From the NCBI RefSeq assembly GCF_024586455.1, contig NC_065923.1, positions 45,702,264-45,766,263 of the forward strand: a stretch of 64,000 nucleotides of DNA, given 5' to 3'. Origin of the DNA: Bactrocera neohumeralis. Taxonomy: Eukaryota > Arthropoda > Insecta > Diptera > Tephritidae. How positions within the stretch are numbered: position 1 is the stretch's first letter; the number at the start of each line of letters is the position of its first letter. The notes under the pieces are model-generated. The model was not told the DNA's origin. It worked only from the letters and a program-made list of their open reading frames with translations, and ran no database searches. Positions 32,886 to 44,389 of this stretch are shown piece by piece. The translations under genes and the position numbers were made by a program.

Positions 32886-33661
32886 CTCAATTGTTGATTT
32901 TACAGTATGATTATGACAGCCATAAATTGAACATAGAGCATCACCTTTGAAGGCAACTATGTTGAATAAAAAAAAAGAATTTTGACAAAAAAAGACATGT
33001 AGCATTTTCTCCAGAATTGGCCCGTTAGACTCTTTTCATTTTCAAACTTGAAAAAGGAACTCGCCAGCGAATATTTGAATCAAATATTGAGGTTGTCGCT
33101 ACCACGGAGGCTTCTATTAAATTATATACTCTATGTATATTCCATATATAACATGTGCCTACATACATATTACGTCATATACATATATATACCACAACAA
33201 CTTTGTAGCAAATGTATCTAACATAGTATACATGTACCTACAATTCTTTTTACATGCATGGTTTCCTCTGTCATTTTAAACCTAATTTGAAATCATGCAA
33301 TAATTCATACGAGAGTGTAGTCGCCTTAAAACGGATACTTGATTGCGTGTAAAATAGGTTAAAGTGATTGATTACCATGTGTCGGCAAAATTTAGAAGAG
33401 AATGAGAAAAGTGCACAGTTAATATGGGTAGAGGTCTAAAAACTGCGTTGACTGACTATGCGTTATGGAACGTTTAACTGACAAGTGAATTAACATAAAT
33501 GATTATGTTGAGCGCACGCAAGTTAACGGTATATAATTAGTATTGAAAAATAAGGAAGGACTAGGCTGGGGTGTAACCGAACATTTTATACTCTCTATAC
33601 AATTTTCAAAGGCCAAAGGTGGAGAAATTCAATACCTAATATTCTGGTAGGTTTATATTAA
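32886..33661. other. Conserved non-coding arm block
   Basis: Pairs with 19690-20400 and 22660-22680. No gene. Confidence 0.5.
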
Positions 33662-36097
33662 ACAAGTAAGGAAGGGATAACTTCGGGTGTCACCGAACAT
33701 TTTATACTCTCGCATGATAAACTGATAATCGAGATTTCATTATCAGTCATTTACATATTTTTTTTTATTTTGCTGTAAAATTAATTAGATTAGATCAATT
33801 TGTGTACTTTGAGATTTGAATTGTATTTTCAATTCCTAATGTATGTATATATTATACAGAGAAGGCATCAGATGGAATTCAAAATAGCGTTATATTGGAA
33901 AAAGGCGTTGTTGTGAAGCGATTTATCCCATATTTTCATAAAGAAAATATTATATACCGAATTTCATTAAAATCGGTGAGAGTAGTTCCTAGATATGGTG
34001 TTTTTGGTCCATTTTAAAAAAGCCTGGGTGCAGCTTTTTCTGCCATTTCTTTTGTAAAATTTAGTGTTTCTGACGTGTTTTGTTAGTCGGTTAACGCACT
34101 TTTAGTGATTTTCAACATAACCTTTGTATGGGAGGTGGGCGAGGTTATTATCCGATTTCTTCCATTTTTGAACTATATATGGAAATGCCTGAAGAAAACG
34201 ACTCTATAGAGTTTGGTTGACATAGCCATAGTAATTTCCGAGATATGTACAAAAAACTTATTAGGGGACGGGGCGGGCGGTGGAAAAAAAACAACGTTTT
34301 GCCAAAATGTTACAACTAAGCGAAAAAAACATCAAGGTAAGGAAAAAATTTAAAAGGGTATAAAAAAAACATACGATCGACACTATACGACCGTACCATC
34401 ACCCTGACTTGGAATTTCTCAGCCCCCATAGAATAATCCCAAAAATGTTCCACAGTGTCATAACAACCCTTGATATGTCACAATTTTAAGTAAGAATTGC
34501 GCAAAATGTTCTTATACGATTAACTACAACAAGTTTAATCGAAGTGATACGGTGTTATCATTCTTATGTTTTCAATTTAAATAATAAATACAATATAAAT
34601 AGTGATTTAACAAGGTTTGCAGAGGAAAACACGACTGCTGATGAATGGACTTTAATTTAGATGGTATGTATGTATATTTTATGCAAGTTTAATAATTGGT
34701 TTTCGTTTAGCTAATACGTTGTACGGTGTTTTGAAAACTCATATAAAAATGGTTGTGTTCTTTTTATTTTCAAGTTATTAACGTATACAACATTTTTTAT
34801 CCACATATATCCAAGCTAATGTTTGAATATTGTATAACGGCAACCTTAGGCTATACAATGACCATTGATCGAGTACCACATCTTTCTCCAATAATTTTTA
34901 ATTATTTTTTTTTTCAGATCGAGTTTGCTCTATTTCAAAAATTGAGTTATTTGAAGAATGGCGAAAATGTAAAATAAAGCTAAATTTCCGGTTAGTGGAT
35001 TATGTTTTGAAAAAAATTTAGTACTACAGATGTAACGCCTGATACACAGAAGGATATAAAGTTAAAAATTTCGAGTGTTTCGTTAAAATTTTCCAAAAAA
35101 TGGACTGAAGCAAATATGATGATTGAACGTTTTTTAAACAAAAACCGCAGTTAGTTAGAAGGAGCAGATTTACAATTTCACCTACAAATGGAACATCCTT
35201 GTCCTACCTCATCAACTGCAAGCAATCGACCTCAAGGTAGACCAAAAATAATTTTGAAGATTCGTCTTTTAAAACGAAAAAACGAAGGGTTGAAGACTTA
35301 CTAGAATCGCGAAGTGCTACTCCCAAACAGAACATTACAGTTTCAGTTTGTCTACTTTGCACGCCTGGATTCGTTCCTTTGAATGCATGTAAAAAAGTGG
35401 CAAGCTAAAAGCGATATAGAAAAGGCTAGTGTAAAACAGCAGAAGACGTAAGGCAAAAGTTTAAAAACCAGATAGGACTTATAGTAGACACACCGAAATC
35501 TGGATATGGGAACTCTAATGATGGGAATACGGCCCGCAGGTTCTTTATGAATATGTTATATGTTGTGTGTTATTGTTAATATTAGGATGTTAAAAAACAT
35601 GTTTTGCGCGTTTCTCATTAGTTGAAATGTACTGGACTTACAAACAGATTTCTATGCATTTCAACCAATGAAAAACGCGATGATTAGTAAGGGATTTTCT
35701 ATGATCACACCTATTATTGTTATTATAATTTTCTCTACGTTCAAATAAATGTTATTGTATGTTCTGATATTTAAAAAAATAATTAAATATATTTTTTATA
35801 AAATTTTTTGTTTTCTATGCGTAAATCTAAAAAAATATATTAATTTTTTCAATGAAACTTAAGATAATTAATCAACACGACCAAAATAATTAAATTTCAA
35901 ACAAAAATATTTTTGTCCCCCTAGCTTGTAAACGATAAACGAGACAGACATCCGGATTTCAACTCTACTCGCACCCTGATCACTTTGGTATATATAACCC
36001 TATATCTGACTCTTTTAGTTTTAGGACTTATAAACAACCGTTATGTGAAAAAAACTATATTACTCTCCTTAGCAACTTTGTTGCGAGAGTATAAAAT
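33662..36097. repeat. Composite dispersed-repeat block, right arm only
   Basis: It opens with aacaagtaaggaagggataa and cgaacattttatactctcgc at 33662-33714. It closes with gcaactttgttgcgagagta at 36073-36092, near-complementary to the opening tatactctcgc. Interior words such as tatgggaggtgggcgaggtt and gggacggggcgggcggtgg (34127-34290) belong to an abundant fly repeat. The left arm lacks the block. Inside it, 34918-35560 has coding similarity to an unidentified protein. Confidence 0.6.
34918..35560 (+). pseudogene. Fragment of an unidentified repetitive arthropod protein gene
   Basis: Three coding-like patches lie on the plus strand in different frames. Near 35065-35140: VSLKFSKKWTEANMMIERFL. 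Near 35230-35320: QGRPK, then after a one-base slip FEDSSFKTKKRRVEDLLESR and SATPKQN. At 35463-35555: KNQIGLIV, then DTPKSGYGNSNDGNTARRFF. A strong splice-acceptor-like ttttttttcag ends at 34918. The GNTNDGNTARRFF-type motif is one I remember from high-copy uncharacterised proteins of arthropods and cnidarians, probably transposon-derived, but I cannot name the family. Stops and shifts mark this copy as dead. Confidence 0.55.
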
Positions 36098-36955
36098 AAT
36101 GTATTTCAAAACAATGCAACTTGCATAATTCGACGAAACTTAATGGATTGCAATAAAATTTTGTATCCTATTACTAGTAATAGAAACTCAATCAAAGCTT
36201 AATTTGAGATATGAAAACATCAATCAAAGTATTGGAAATATCAATTTCATTCTGGACTAATGGAAATAGTTCTTGTATAAAATAAATGAGAGCTGGGGTA
36301 AGTCCTGAATCGATATCGCACATTTTTATCATTCAACTGTAGTACACCCAAAATTCTAACCGGAAGTTTGAATTTCTTATATAATTCTTATCACATTTCT
36401 TGTAAAAGTTGTATGGGGTACTCTTTTAACTGGAAGTTCGAAAATGTTTATCCATTTTGTAGTTACGACATATCATTATCAGGTTGTGCCCATTTTTTAT
36501 GTTGAAAATCCGTCATAAGTCGTCAGATGAAACATCTAAATATTAAAAAATAACTTATTTACATGTTTTGGTGTTGGGAATTTGATCTTCGAATGCTGAA
36601 ACGCATTTATTAAGAGAGTTCGACATAATGTTTTTTTTGGAAAAATGCTGATGGCTATCCAAGGGTTTCGCTCATTTTATTTCATTTTGATAGCAAATGG
36701 TCCATTGCTAAAAGATTTTTCTCAGAAAGTTTCAGATACCTCAATCTTTACAGACAGACGGACGAACACTCAGCCAACCGGATTTCAACTTGTCACGTCA
36801 TCCTAATCATTTATATACCATATATGTAATTGGGGGCGTTTTTTACTTGACGGGTCCCAAACCCATTGCACTACCCAGCTTTGGCCGGAAGTCTTGAGCA
36901 GCTTGAGCCATAAGTAAAATAATCGTTTTCGGCCACTCCTAAGTGAATGGCAATC
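36098..36955. other. AT-rich DNA with dispersed-repeat words, no gene
   Basis: Contains gacagacggacgaacactca and tttatataccatatatgtaa (36745-36830), typical of the abundant fly repeat. Confidence 0.5.
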
Positions 36956-36959
36956 AGAG

Positions 36960-37072
36960 AACTTTTCTCAGTTAGCGAAACAAATGCGTGTGGTAGTGAA
37001 CGAAAAAAAATATCTCCTGTCGTCAAACAAACAGTCGTTGCACTCGCGACTAGTCTCCCACGTCACTGTTGA
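36960..37072 (+). pseudogene. RTE-like LINE fragment, copy D, 5' piece
   Basis: Reads QLAKQMRVVVNEKKYLLSSN then KQSLHSRLVSHVTVD. This is the thumb region of the RTE-like reverse transcriptase and aligns with 59016-59115 of copy E. It is interrupted after 37072 and resumes at 37793. Confidence 0.8.
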
Positions 37073-37792
37073 TAGAGTCCGTGGTGATTTGCGTGAGTAC
37101 TTGCCTGCGAAGGCCTAACCTCCCAGTGCTTTCTACTGATAGAAGCACGCAGATCAATACAATGCGTTGATTAGCGCCCTAAAACATAGATGCATTCAGC
37201 ACTCATACCTTGGAGAACCAAAGTATGAATGCATTCTGCACTTATAGCTTGGTTCCAATTGGTTCGAGTGGACAGGGACACTCTAGCTGCCTTGGTCGGG
37301 TACGAGGCCGACCTAAAACCTCTGCCGTACTCTGGGTCTGGCACCCGGCCGCAATGCGACTCCACATTGGACTAAATGCCCTGCCTGTATTTAGGTACAA
37401 ACCACAGCCACCATGATACTCCACAAAGGGCCAAACCCAATAAGCAGATTGCAGTAAACTCCAACGGCAAATTGCTCCCCGTGGTACCAGGTTATAGTCC
37501 CTGGTGAGACTTTGTACCTTTTGCTACTACCAGTAGAGCTCCCAAATCCCAAACTCAATGACTGGTGACATTTGTCGCTTGAACAACAAATGCCTTTATA
37601 TTAGGAAAGTCTATAATTCCATTTCAAGCTGGGTATTATAGCATTATTTCTGACTTAGACCATGCTGACATTTAAACCAAGACCTGTAATGTCTGACACA
37701 GTGCATGTGGATTTTAGTCTTACGACAGGCATGCCTTACCACGGGTATATTCATCCCCCTCCAACGCAAGGGGCCCCCTACCCACAGGGAGG
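37073..37792 (+). mobile_element. 720-bp insertion with 13-bp target duplication inside RTE copy D
   Basis: acgtcactgttga occurs at 37060-37072 and again at 37793-37805, bracketing the insert exactly where copy E is continuous. The insert is GC-richer than its surroundings and has no long open frame. Its right end (ggcatgccttaccacgggta at 37728-37747, then ccccctccaacgcaaggggc) looks like the 3' end of an R1/LOA-type LINE. The target-duplication length also suits a LINE. If so it is a short 5'-truncated copy on the plus strand. Clade inferred from memory of such ends. Confidence 0.7.
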
Positions 37793-38060
37793 ACGTCACT
37801 GTTGACAGTCATAACTTCGAAGTCGTAGATAATTTCGTATATTTGGAACCCGTATTAACAGCAACAAAAATGTCGGCATCGAAATCCAACGCAGAAAACT
37901 CTTACCAACAGGTGCTACTTTGTTCTGAGGAGACAAAACAGCTCTACAAGTCACTCATTATTCCCATCCTGCTATATGGTGCAGAGGTCCTTTGCGCATG
38001 GCTGTTGTTAACTCGACTATAAGCGCTTGCGCGGTGTCTACGCCAGTAAAGAAGAAGAAG
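37793..38060 (+). pseudogene. RTE-like LINE fragment, copy D, 3' piece
   Basis: Reads TVDSHNFEVVDNFVYLEPVL, then SYQQVLLCSEETKQLYKSLI and LLYGAEV. It then jumps by an internal deletion to the family 3' end: ggctgttgttaactcgacta, cggtgtctacgcc and an aagaagaagaag tail ending at 38060. The deletion removes the region that reads WLGH in copies A and E. Confidence 0.82.
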
Positions 38061-39180
38061 TACAGAAGTGTAAGAGAAACACCAAAATATGCAATTATCG
38101 ATTATTTAAGGCCGATCACTTGTATATGCTAATTGTGAGAAAATTCTGTAGGCTCGATAAATTCGGTATCGATTTGGACAATCTTGGCATTTAATTTTCT
38201 CTCAAGTCATTGAACACATTGTGACATTCCAATTTATTATTAAACGAACTGTAAATAATCTATTTGACAGAACTTAGTATAATTTGGAATATTTGGTAAA
38301 TTCAGTATGTTTGTTAAGATAATCTGCTTTTGTCTAGCTTTCATATGGCAAAAGAGTTATACATTTTTATACTCTAAAACAAAGTATGATTCTAAGGATA
38401 AGACAAATTTGAAAAGTATGATTCTAAGTATAAGTATTCAGCTCGTATTTGATGAAATACAATTGAAGTTTTTAATTTACCAGAAAAACTTTCTGTGGTT
38501 TAAATTTTTGGAAATTGGTTTAAATAAACTTTTTATTTGATTTAGTTACAGAATTTTGGTTGGGATTGTTCAATAAAGCATTTAAAAATATTAAATTATG
38601 CACCAGATGTTCACACCCGAATTCGGTAGAGTTACTCTATCGCTGCTTGTAATGGTACTATGGTATTAGCAAACGAGAAGATCTCATTCGTATTCTCAAA
38701 GGAGTGGTACCCCCATAAGTTTTACATAGAAGTACTTTATTCGGATCGAACAGTTTTTATGGGCTATATACTGTAGTAGTACGGATCAAGTAAAATATTA
38801 TGGAGGTATTTGTCTTAAGAATTATCCGTGCCGAGTTTAGAGAATATATCTTTTCAAATAAAAAATGTGTCTTATTAAAACATTATTTTGAGCTTACCAA
38901 AAGTCAAACCCGGCTCGGTTTGGAAAACTTAGAATTTGCAGTTTAATTGAGTCGATATTTCATCCTCTATTTCACTGCTCTGGTGAACTTTTAATATTTT
39001 TAAGTAAGTAAAAATTTTAAGGTAAGATTTATTTCAAATATATAAATTTTTTAAGGCCATGATTGGGGCTCTAAGAAATATTTAAATTGGATTTGATAAC
39101 ATCACGGTATTCAGCCATAAAAAGGCAGGTAATTTATTTAACTAAAAACCGCCGCGTGTTTGGTCATTAATAATTATAAT
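38061..39180. other. Right-specific AT-rich DNA, no gene seen
   Basis: No recognised protein, repeat end or left-arm partner. A 77-codon frame at 38307-38540 is very AT-rich and unconvincing. Confidence 0.45.
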
Positions 39181-40377
39181 ATATATATAGAAGCTGAGAT
39201 TAACCAAAAAAAATTCTATCTTTAAAAAGTTTGTTAAGAGTTTCTACTAAAGTGATGATTTTCTCATGTCAGCGGCGTATACGCAACAACTACTATTTGA
39301 GTTTAGTAGTATGCATATCAACGAATTTTGTATCATTGCGGTGCATACTTTTAGGCGCGTGTTAAATAAACCTCACAAATCAATTAAAATCTGGCATCTT
39401 ATAAAAAACCATGTGCATAATTAATTTATTGCTTAGCTCTAATTGATAGTAATATCGAATTAATTGCTTGACTTGATTTTCTCATTTTTGTTTTTGTTCA
39501 GAAATGAGTTTATTCAAACAAATTGCAGTCATTATTCCAGTTCGTGCTACAGTTTAACTTTTTTACAGTTTATTTAACAAGTCATTATTACACGGTATAT
39601 ATTAATCAGGTACATATATTATCTGTACATATATAAATATAAATATATATATATTTATACAAATGTGTATGTATGTACGCTATTTGGTTTTCTGTTCGCA
39701 CAAACATTCAATTTCTGTAATATTTTGCTGAAAAATTAATTACGTTATCTATTATTAATTAGCAACATAACAAGTGCCACTGCATATATGCAGAATACAA
39801 TGTATTTATGTGTGTAAGTATATTGTACATATGTATGTGCATTTACAAGAGCAATTGTTTGCCTACTCAAAAGTGTACAATTTTAATTTCAGCAATGCTA
39901 ACTAACCAACCGAGAGACTGCAGCTACCACGAACTGGCGGACTGCATTCACAAGCGTCTGCCAAACTAGTTTTTATTCTGCAATAATTTAGAGTTTTTGT
40001 TTTGTTTTGATCAATGTTCGATTACTGAGTTAAAATTTTGATTGCAGTTGACTTTAAGAGACATGCAACTTCATTGTACGCGAGCTAAATCAACAAAGAG
40101 CGTTTTTGGCGACAAGTAGTCTGTTTGTTAGTTGAAAAAAATGTTAGATCTAAAAAATATTACAGCTGCAGGACTCAAGAAGATATTTATACTTTGTTAA
40201 TTGTAGATAGAGAGTTTAGTAAAGATTACATATCGTTCTCAAAACCTCGTACCTTAAACTGATTACACATTTTGGACACTCGAAATGTTCGCAATTGAGT
40301 TTTGTAAACATTAAATATATGTATGGATATTATGACAAAAAAACACCCCGAAATTGTAATTAAATTCTCCGGGTAGA
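39181..40377. other. Conserved non-coding arm block
   Basis: Mirror of 17990-18960. The stretch at 39895-39990 (cagctaccacgaactggcgg and flanks) is among the best-conserved in the arms. No coding potential seen. Confidence 0.6.
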
Positions 40378-40835
40378 TGATATTTGATAAAAATATTTTA
40401 CTAAGTTGGTAGGACTGTCCTACTTAAGTCGGCACACCTCAGTAGTGAGTTACGATTTTTACAGTGTATAAAATTATCGAACAAAGAATTTGTATTTCTA
40501 CCAAAATTTCGCTGGCGAAAATGTTGCAAATGTTTGGAAAGGCTTTTGAAGATACGGTTTTATCAAAAGCACAATCCTAGGAGTGCTAAAGAGGCTTCAA
40601 AGACGGCCGAGAGATCGTCAAAGACATGGTTCTGGACGACCTTCGACCTCTACAACTGTTGAAAATGTTAAAAAAACTGAAGCATATAGTGCTTAAAACT
40701 CGTTAAACAGGTATTAGAGAAACGTCAAGAGAGGTCGACATCTCTCGCGAATCTATCCGAATGATTTTGGTGGATATTTTGGGTATGAAATGCGTTCTTG
40801 CTCGACTCGTCCCATAAAGCTCAATTTTTTTTCAA
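40378..40835 (+). pseudogene. Mariner N-terminal fragment (family of 46165, 51115 and 58550)
   Basis: Starts near an inverted-repeat-like gacaaaaaaacaccccgaaa. Frames read SLAKMLQMFGKAFEDTVLSK, then RPRDRQRHGSGRPSTSTTVE and SREVDISRESIRMILVDILG with MKCVLARLVP following. This is the paired helix-turn-helix DNA-binding half of a mariner transposase. The catalytic half is absent and stops are present. The left arm lacks it. Confidence 0.75.
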
Positions 40836-40979
40836 AAAGAGTACCTTTTATGAGTTTATGAGTTTGATATGAAAACAAGTCAAAAATCATCGTAATGGAG
40901 GCAAAAAACGAGCCGAAACCAAAAAAAACGCGTCAAAGGCGCTCAAAAATTAAGGTGATGCTTCCAAAATGTAACCGCT

Positions 40980-42535
40980 TAGTCCAATAAGCTCCATTTA
41001 TTTATTTTTAAATGCATTTTTCTGTAAACTGAATTTTTCGAATTTGCTTGAGAGATTGTTTGGAGACAAATGATCGAATCACTCTCAATTTTTTTTGTTC
41101 GGTACACAGTTTTCCATGCAATGACTTGTCGGTTTTTTGTAACTCAAAAAATATTTTATTTTTTTCTTCAAACATTTTGCAGTGTATTCTTGAAAAATGT
41201 ATCAACCCTTAAATTTTTAACACAGTAGTTTCTTATAATTTCTAAAAATCGCACGTTTGCTTATCGAACACTTCAAATCTGCGCACCGTATGTATTTTTT
41301 TGTCGCACAACATTTGGCGTGCAGTATTACAGTTTTTCAATATTACATTATGCCTTATTTTCTGGTTTTGCCATTTTAAATATTCCTCCAAATAAACTAT
41401 TAACAAAAATGGTAAATTGTTGATCATTTTGAATGTTGATGGAGTACAAATTACTAGATGTTCATGGTGGTTAAATGGTTTTAAGCCAAATAATTGAAAC
41501 TAGAAATAATTTCTGAAGGTATGTGTGTGTACTTATAATGGCGCCAAAGTAATTAACTGTCGGTATTAGTTGACGAAATTTTATGATGGATTTAGTTGGA
41601 TTCAGTATTGCCCCGTTTTGACCAATTGTTGGTATTAGGAAACATAGTTTGCAGAAAAAGATGCTCGGAAACTTTCAATGAGATACCTCGCATCTTGTCA
41701 AATATATAAGTCATTCCTGTAAAAACAACCGGATGTTTGAAAATCCTTACATTTGGTATATGGGAGGTGCGAAAATTATTAATTTAGTTCAAGGATACAA
41801 TGATTTTAGAAAGAGACAACTTCTGGTTTCACTTTAAACGCATATTGGCCGATAAGGTCTTATTATTATCAGGAAAAGATTTACTCTGAAGTAAGTGTGA
41901 GCTATCGTCAGTAAGGTCACGATATAGGGTACCATTGAACTTGAAAAGTCATGATCCGATTTCGTTAATTTTAGACGTAAGACAACAAGATCCAAAAACA
42001 CTCTTTGTACAAAGTTTGTTGAGAGATATTCTTTGGTACTTGATTTCTGAAATAAAAACATTCAATACTTAAAATATGCTATTCTTTCAATACTTATTAA
42101 ATATACTAATATCATTTGAGTCTGCCAGACATTTGTGTATTATAATTAGCACACATTAGTACGAGTGACCTTAATATAGATTATTTCGCATTTGCTAAGT
42201 GTATGCCTCAATGCTAAAATTTGTAATGTATGCTTTGATAGCTGATTCTTCCTATTAATACTGAAATCAACAATGTAATAATTGCATTGACGTAGACGTG
42301 GGTATGTGCACACTTAAATTGAAGATTGGTATGAAAATCTGGCGGGCCCGGACTATTGCCGCTAATACAAAACGTTTTGTTTTTCGAAAATACATAAAGT
42401 GCTATCTATATCTATATAAACTAATATGCAAAATCGCAGAAGCATTCATTAGTTACATAGCTGCAATACTTGCCTTGAGACCGCAGACAGTGCATTCAAG
42501 GCTAGTCAAGAAGTGTTCGAACGCTTTAACCGTTA
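40980..42535. other. Conserved non-coding arm block
   Basis: Mirror of 14990-17900 without the MITE. Includes old dispersed-repeat words at 41630-42060. No gene. Confidence 0.55.
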
Positions 42536-42837
42536 GCAGCAAGCTATATAGTTATCTGACTTTTTTGAGTACCTGGTAATAGCCGAATTGCTGGAAATTG
42601 CACAGTCGATGAGCTTACTTGAAAACGAACTCTTAAACTAATTTCTTCAGATTGGTAGCGACTTGGTACTCCGCTGCCTTATTGCGCTCTGGCGTTGGAT
42701 CTGTGGACATCCCTTACAGTTGGCAAGCGCTGGTCAATAATCAAAAACTTGTGCAGCAGCAATATCCCTATACTTCCTTTAAGCAAGATTTACCATATCT
42801 TGCCGCCATAGTGCTGACTGACATTATCCACTAGGCT

Positions 42838-42925
42838 TACGTGTGGAAGAAGGTGATGTGGAATCATCTAAGCACTTTCTTCTCAACTGTCTAGCTCTTG
42901 TTAGACTGAGAATGAGTGTTAGGTT
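42838..42925 (+). pseudogene. LOA-type LINE zinc-knuckle scrap
   Basis: Reads CVEEGDVESSKHFLLNCLAL then VRLRMSV, the C-terminal zinc-knuckle region of a LOA-type ORF2 (compare FHFLCECPALA in LOA-B). Too short to place further. Confidence 0.5.
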
Positions 42926-42939
42926 AGGCTAGGTGAATC

Positions 42940-44350
42940 TGGTATAATAGTAATAGTTTTGGTCCTTTGCGATACCAGATGGAGTTCAGTTGGTGGGTCC
43001 AAGAGGAGTAGTTATCCTTTGGGATGCCTGCGCTTAACATGAATTTCAACAGATTCTGCGGCCTCACCATCGATACCTCCTCCAGTGTGTCATACCGTAG
43101 GCACCCCAGATGCTTACAGCGTACACTTGCCAATGCAGGACAAGTGCACAAGAGATGCATCAGTGTTTCCCTGATACCATGCTCTAGACAATTCCTGCAG
43201 TCTTTTCTATCTGGCGTGTGTCGCCAATAGGCCGTGACCAGTAAGTTCCTACATTCCCGTCTATCGAGTGCCAATAAGAATTTTGTGTATTTCCGATCTA
43301 TCGTTTGGCACATGACTTCTACAGTTTTGCACCCTGGTAGCTCATTCCGTTGTGTTTTGATTTTCTTGACCATGCTTTCATCGAGATCGTAGTATAGACA
43401 ATGCATGAGTTTCTCAATGCTGATTTGCGTTTTTCATTCGTGGCAATCTCGTCCACTTTTTCATTGCCCTTGATGCCCTTGTGCCCTCGAACCCACAAGA
43501 AGTGAATCTGTCTACTTCTGGCAACACTTTCAACTGCTGCCCTACTTCCTAAGATACTTCTGACCGTAATGCGTTACGAGGTTACTGCCTTGATTGCAGT
43601 TTGGCTGTCTACGTAGAAGTTGACTTTGGGCAACTTAAAAGGCCTTATGCCTAATTTTTGACAGTATATTCCCGCACCAACTCCATGATCCATTTTCGAG
43701 CCATCCATATAGATGTTTAGAGTGTTGCGCGTAGCTAACATACCTTTACGCCAGCCATATTTTTCTATGTTTACTTTGAACTTTCTTTCCCAGTTGAAAA
43801 GTGGGGTCATGTAGTCAGTGTTTGCTCAGGCGCCATTATCTATCGAGCTATGCTCGAAGGTTCTATATGTCAATTCTCATGCAGCCAGAATTCGTCCCGT
43901 CGATTTTGCTGCACAGTTTTCAGCGAAGAGGCCTATAGGTGGCAGGTTTAGTACCAGTTCAAGAACCGCCATTGGAGTTGTTCTTAAAGCTCCCCTTGGA
44001 TTTCTAACAAACGCTGTGTAGCACCAGTACATGAGAGAAGGAGAGAGCCCCCAGAATGTGCCGAGCATTGCTAGCCTTTCTCATTCTTTTGTCCACATTG
44101 TGCTTGTACAGCAGTTTGCTGTCCAACACTACCCCAAGATACTTGGTGCGGTCCTTGAGAGAGAGTTGTGTCCCAATTATCGAAAGGAACCTCCACATAG
44201 GAATTTTTTGTTTTTTTGTGAACACAAGCAGATCCGTTTTCTCCAGGTTCAACCCCAGTGAAATTTAAGGTAGCCATACTTTCAATGAGCCCGGCGAAGT
44301 AACTGTAATGTGTGATAATAATTCGCGACATTAGACACCTCCACAATCAT
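42940..44350 (-). pseudogene. LOA-type LINE A, right-arm copy, uninterrupted by the left-arm insertions
   Basis: Minus-strand pieces in order: TGVEPGENGSACVHKKTKNS and DNWDTTLSQGPHQVSWGSVG (44100-44240), LMYWCYTAFVRNP with RGALRTTP (43960-44040), then RNase H words IYMDGSKMDHGVGAGIYCQK (about 43675-43735), FYVDSQTAIKAV and a damaged LWVRGHKGIKGNEKVDE (43450-43500). A 160-codon frame at 42924-43406 holds the zinc-knuckle region (CRNCLEHGIRETLMHLLCTC). Many stops. This copy shows the arrangement of LOA-A before LOA-B and LOA-C entered the left-arm copy. Confidence 0.82.
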
Positions 44351-44389
44351 TTCCCACTAGCTTTCCCCTCTCTTAAAGACGATACTAGT

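Noticed and set aside
33662..36097. LTR retrotransposon suggested by similar ends
   Set aside because: The ends are roughly complementary rather than direct repeats, and no gag, protease, integrase or primer-binding site is visible.
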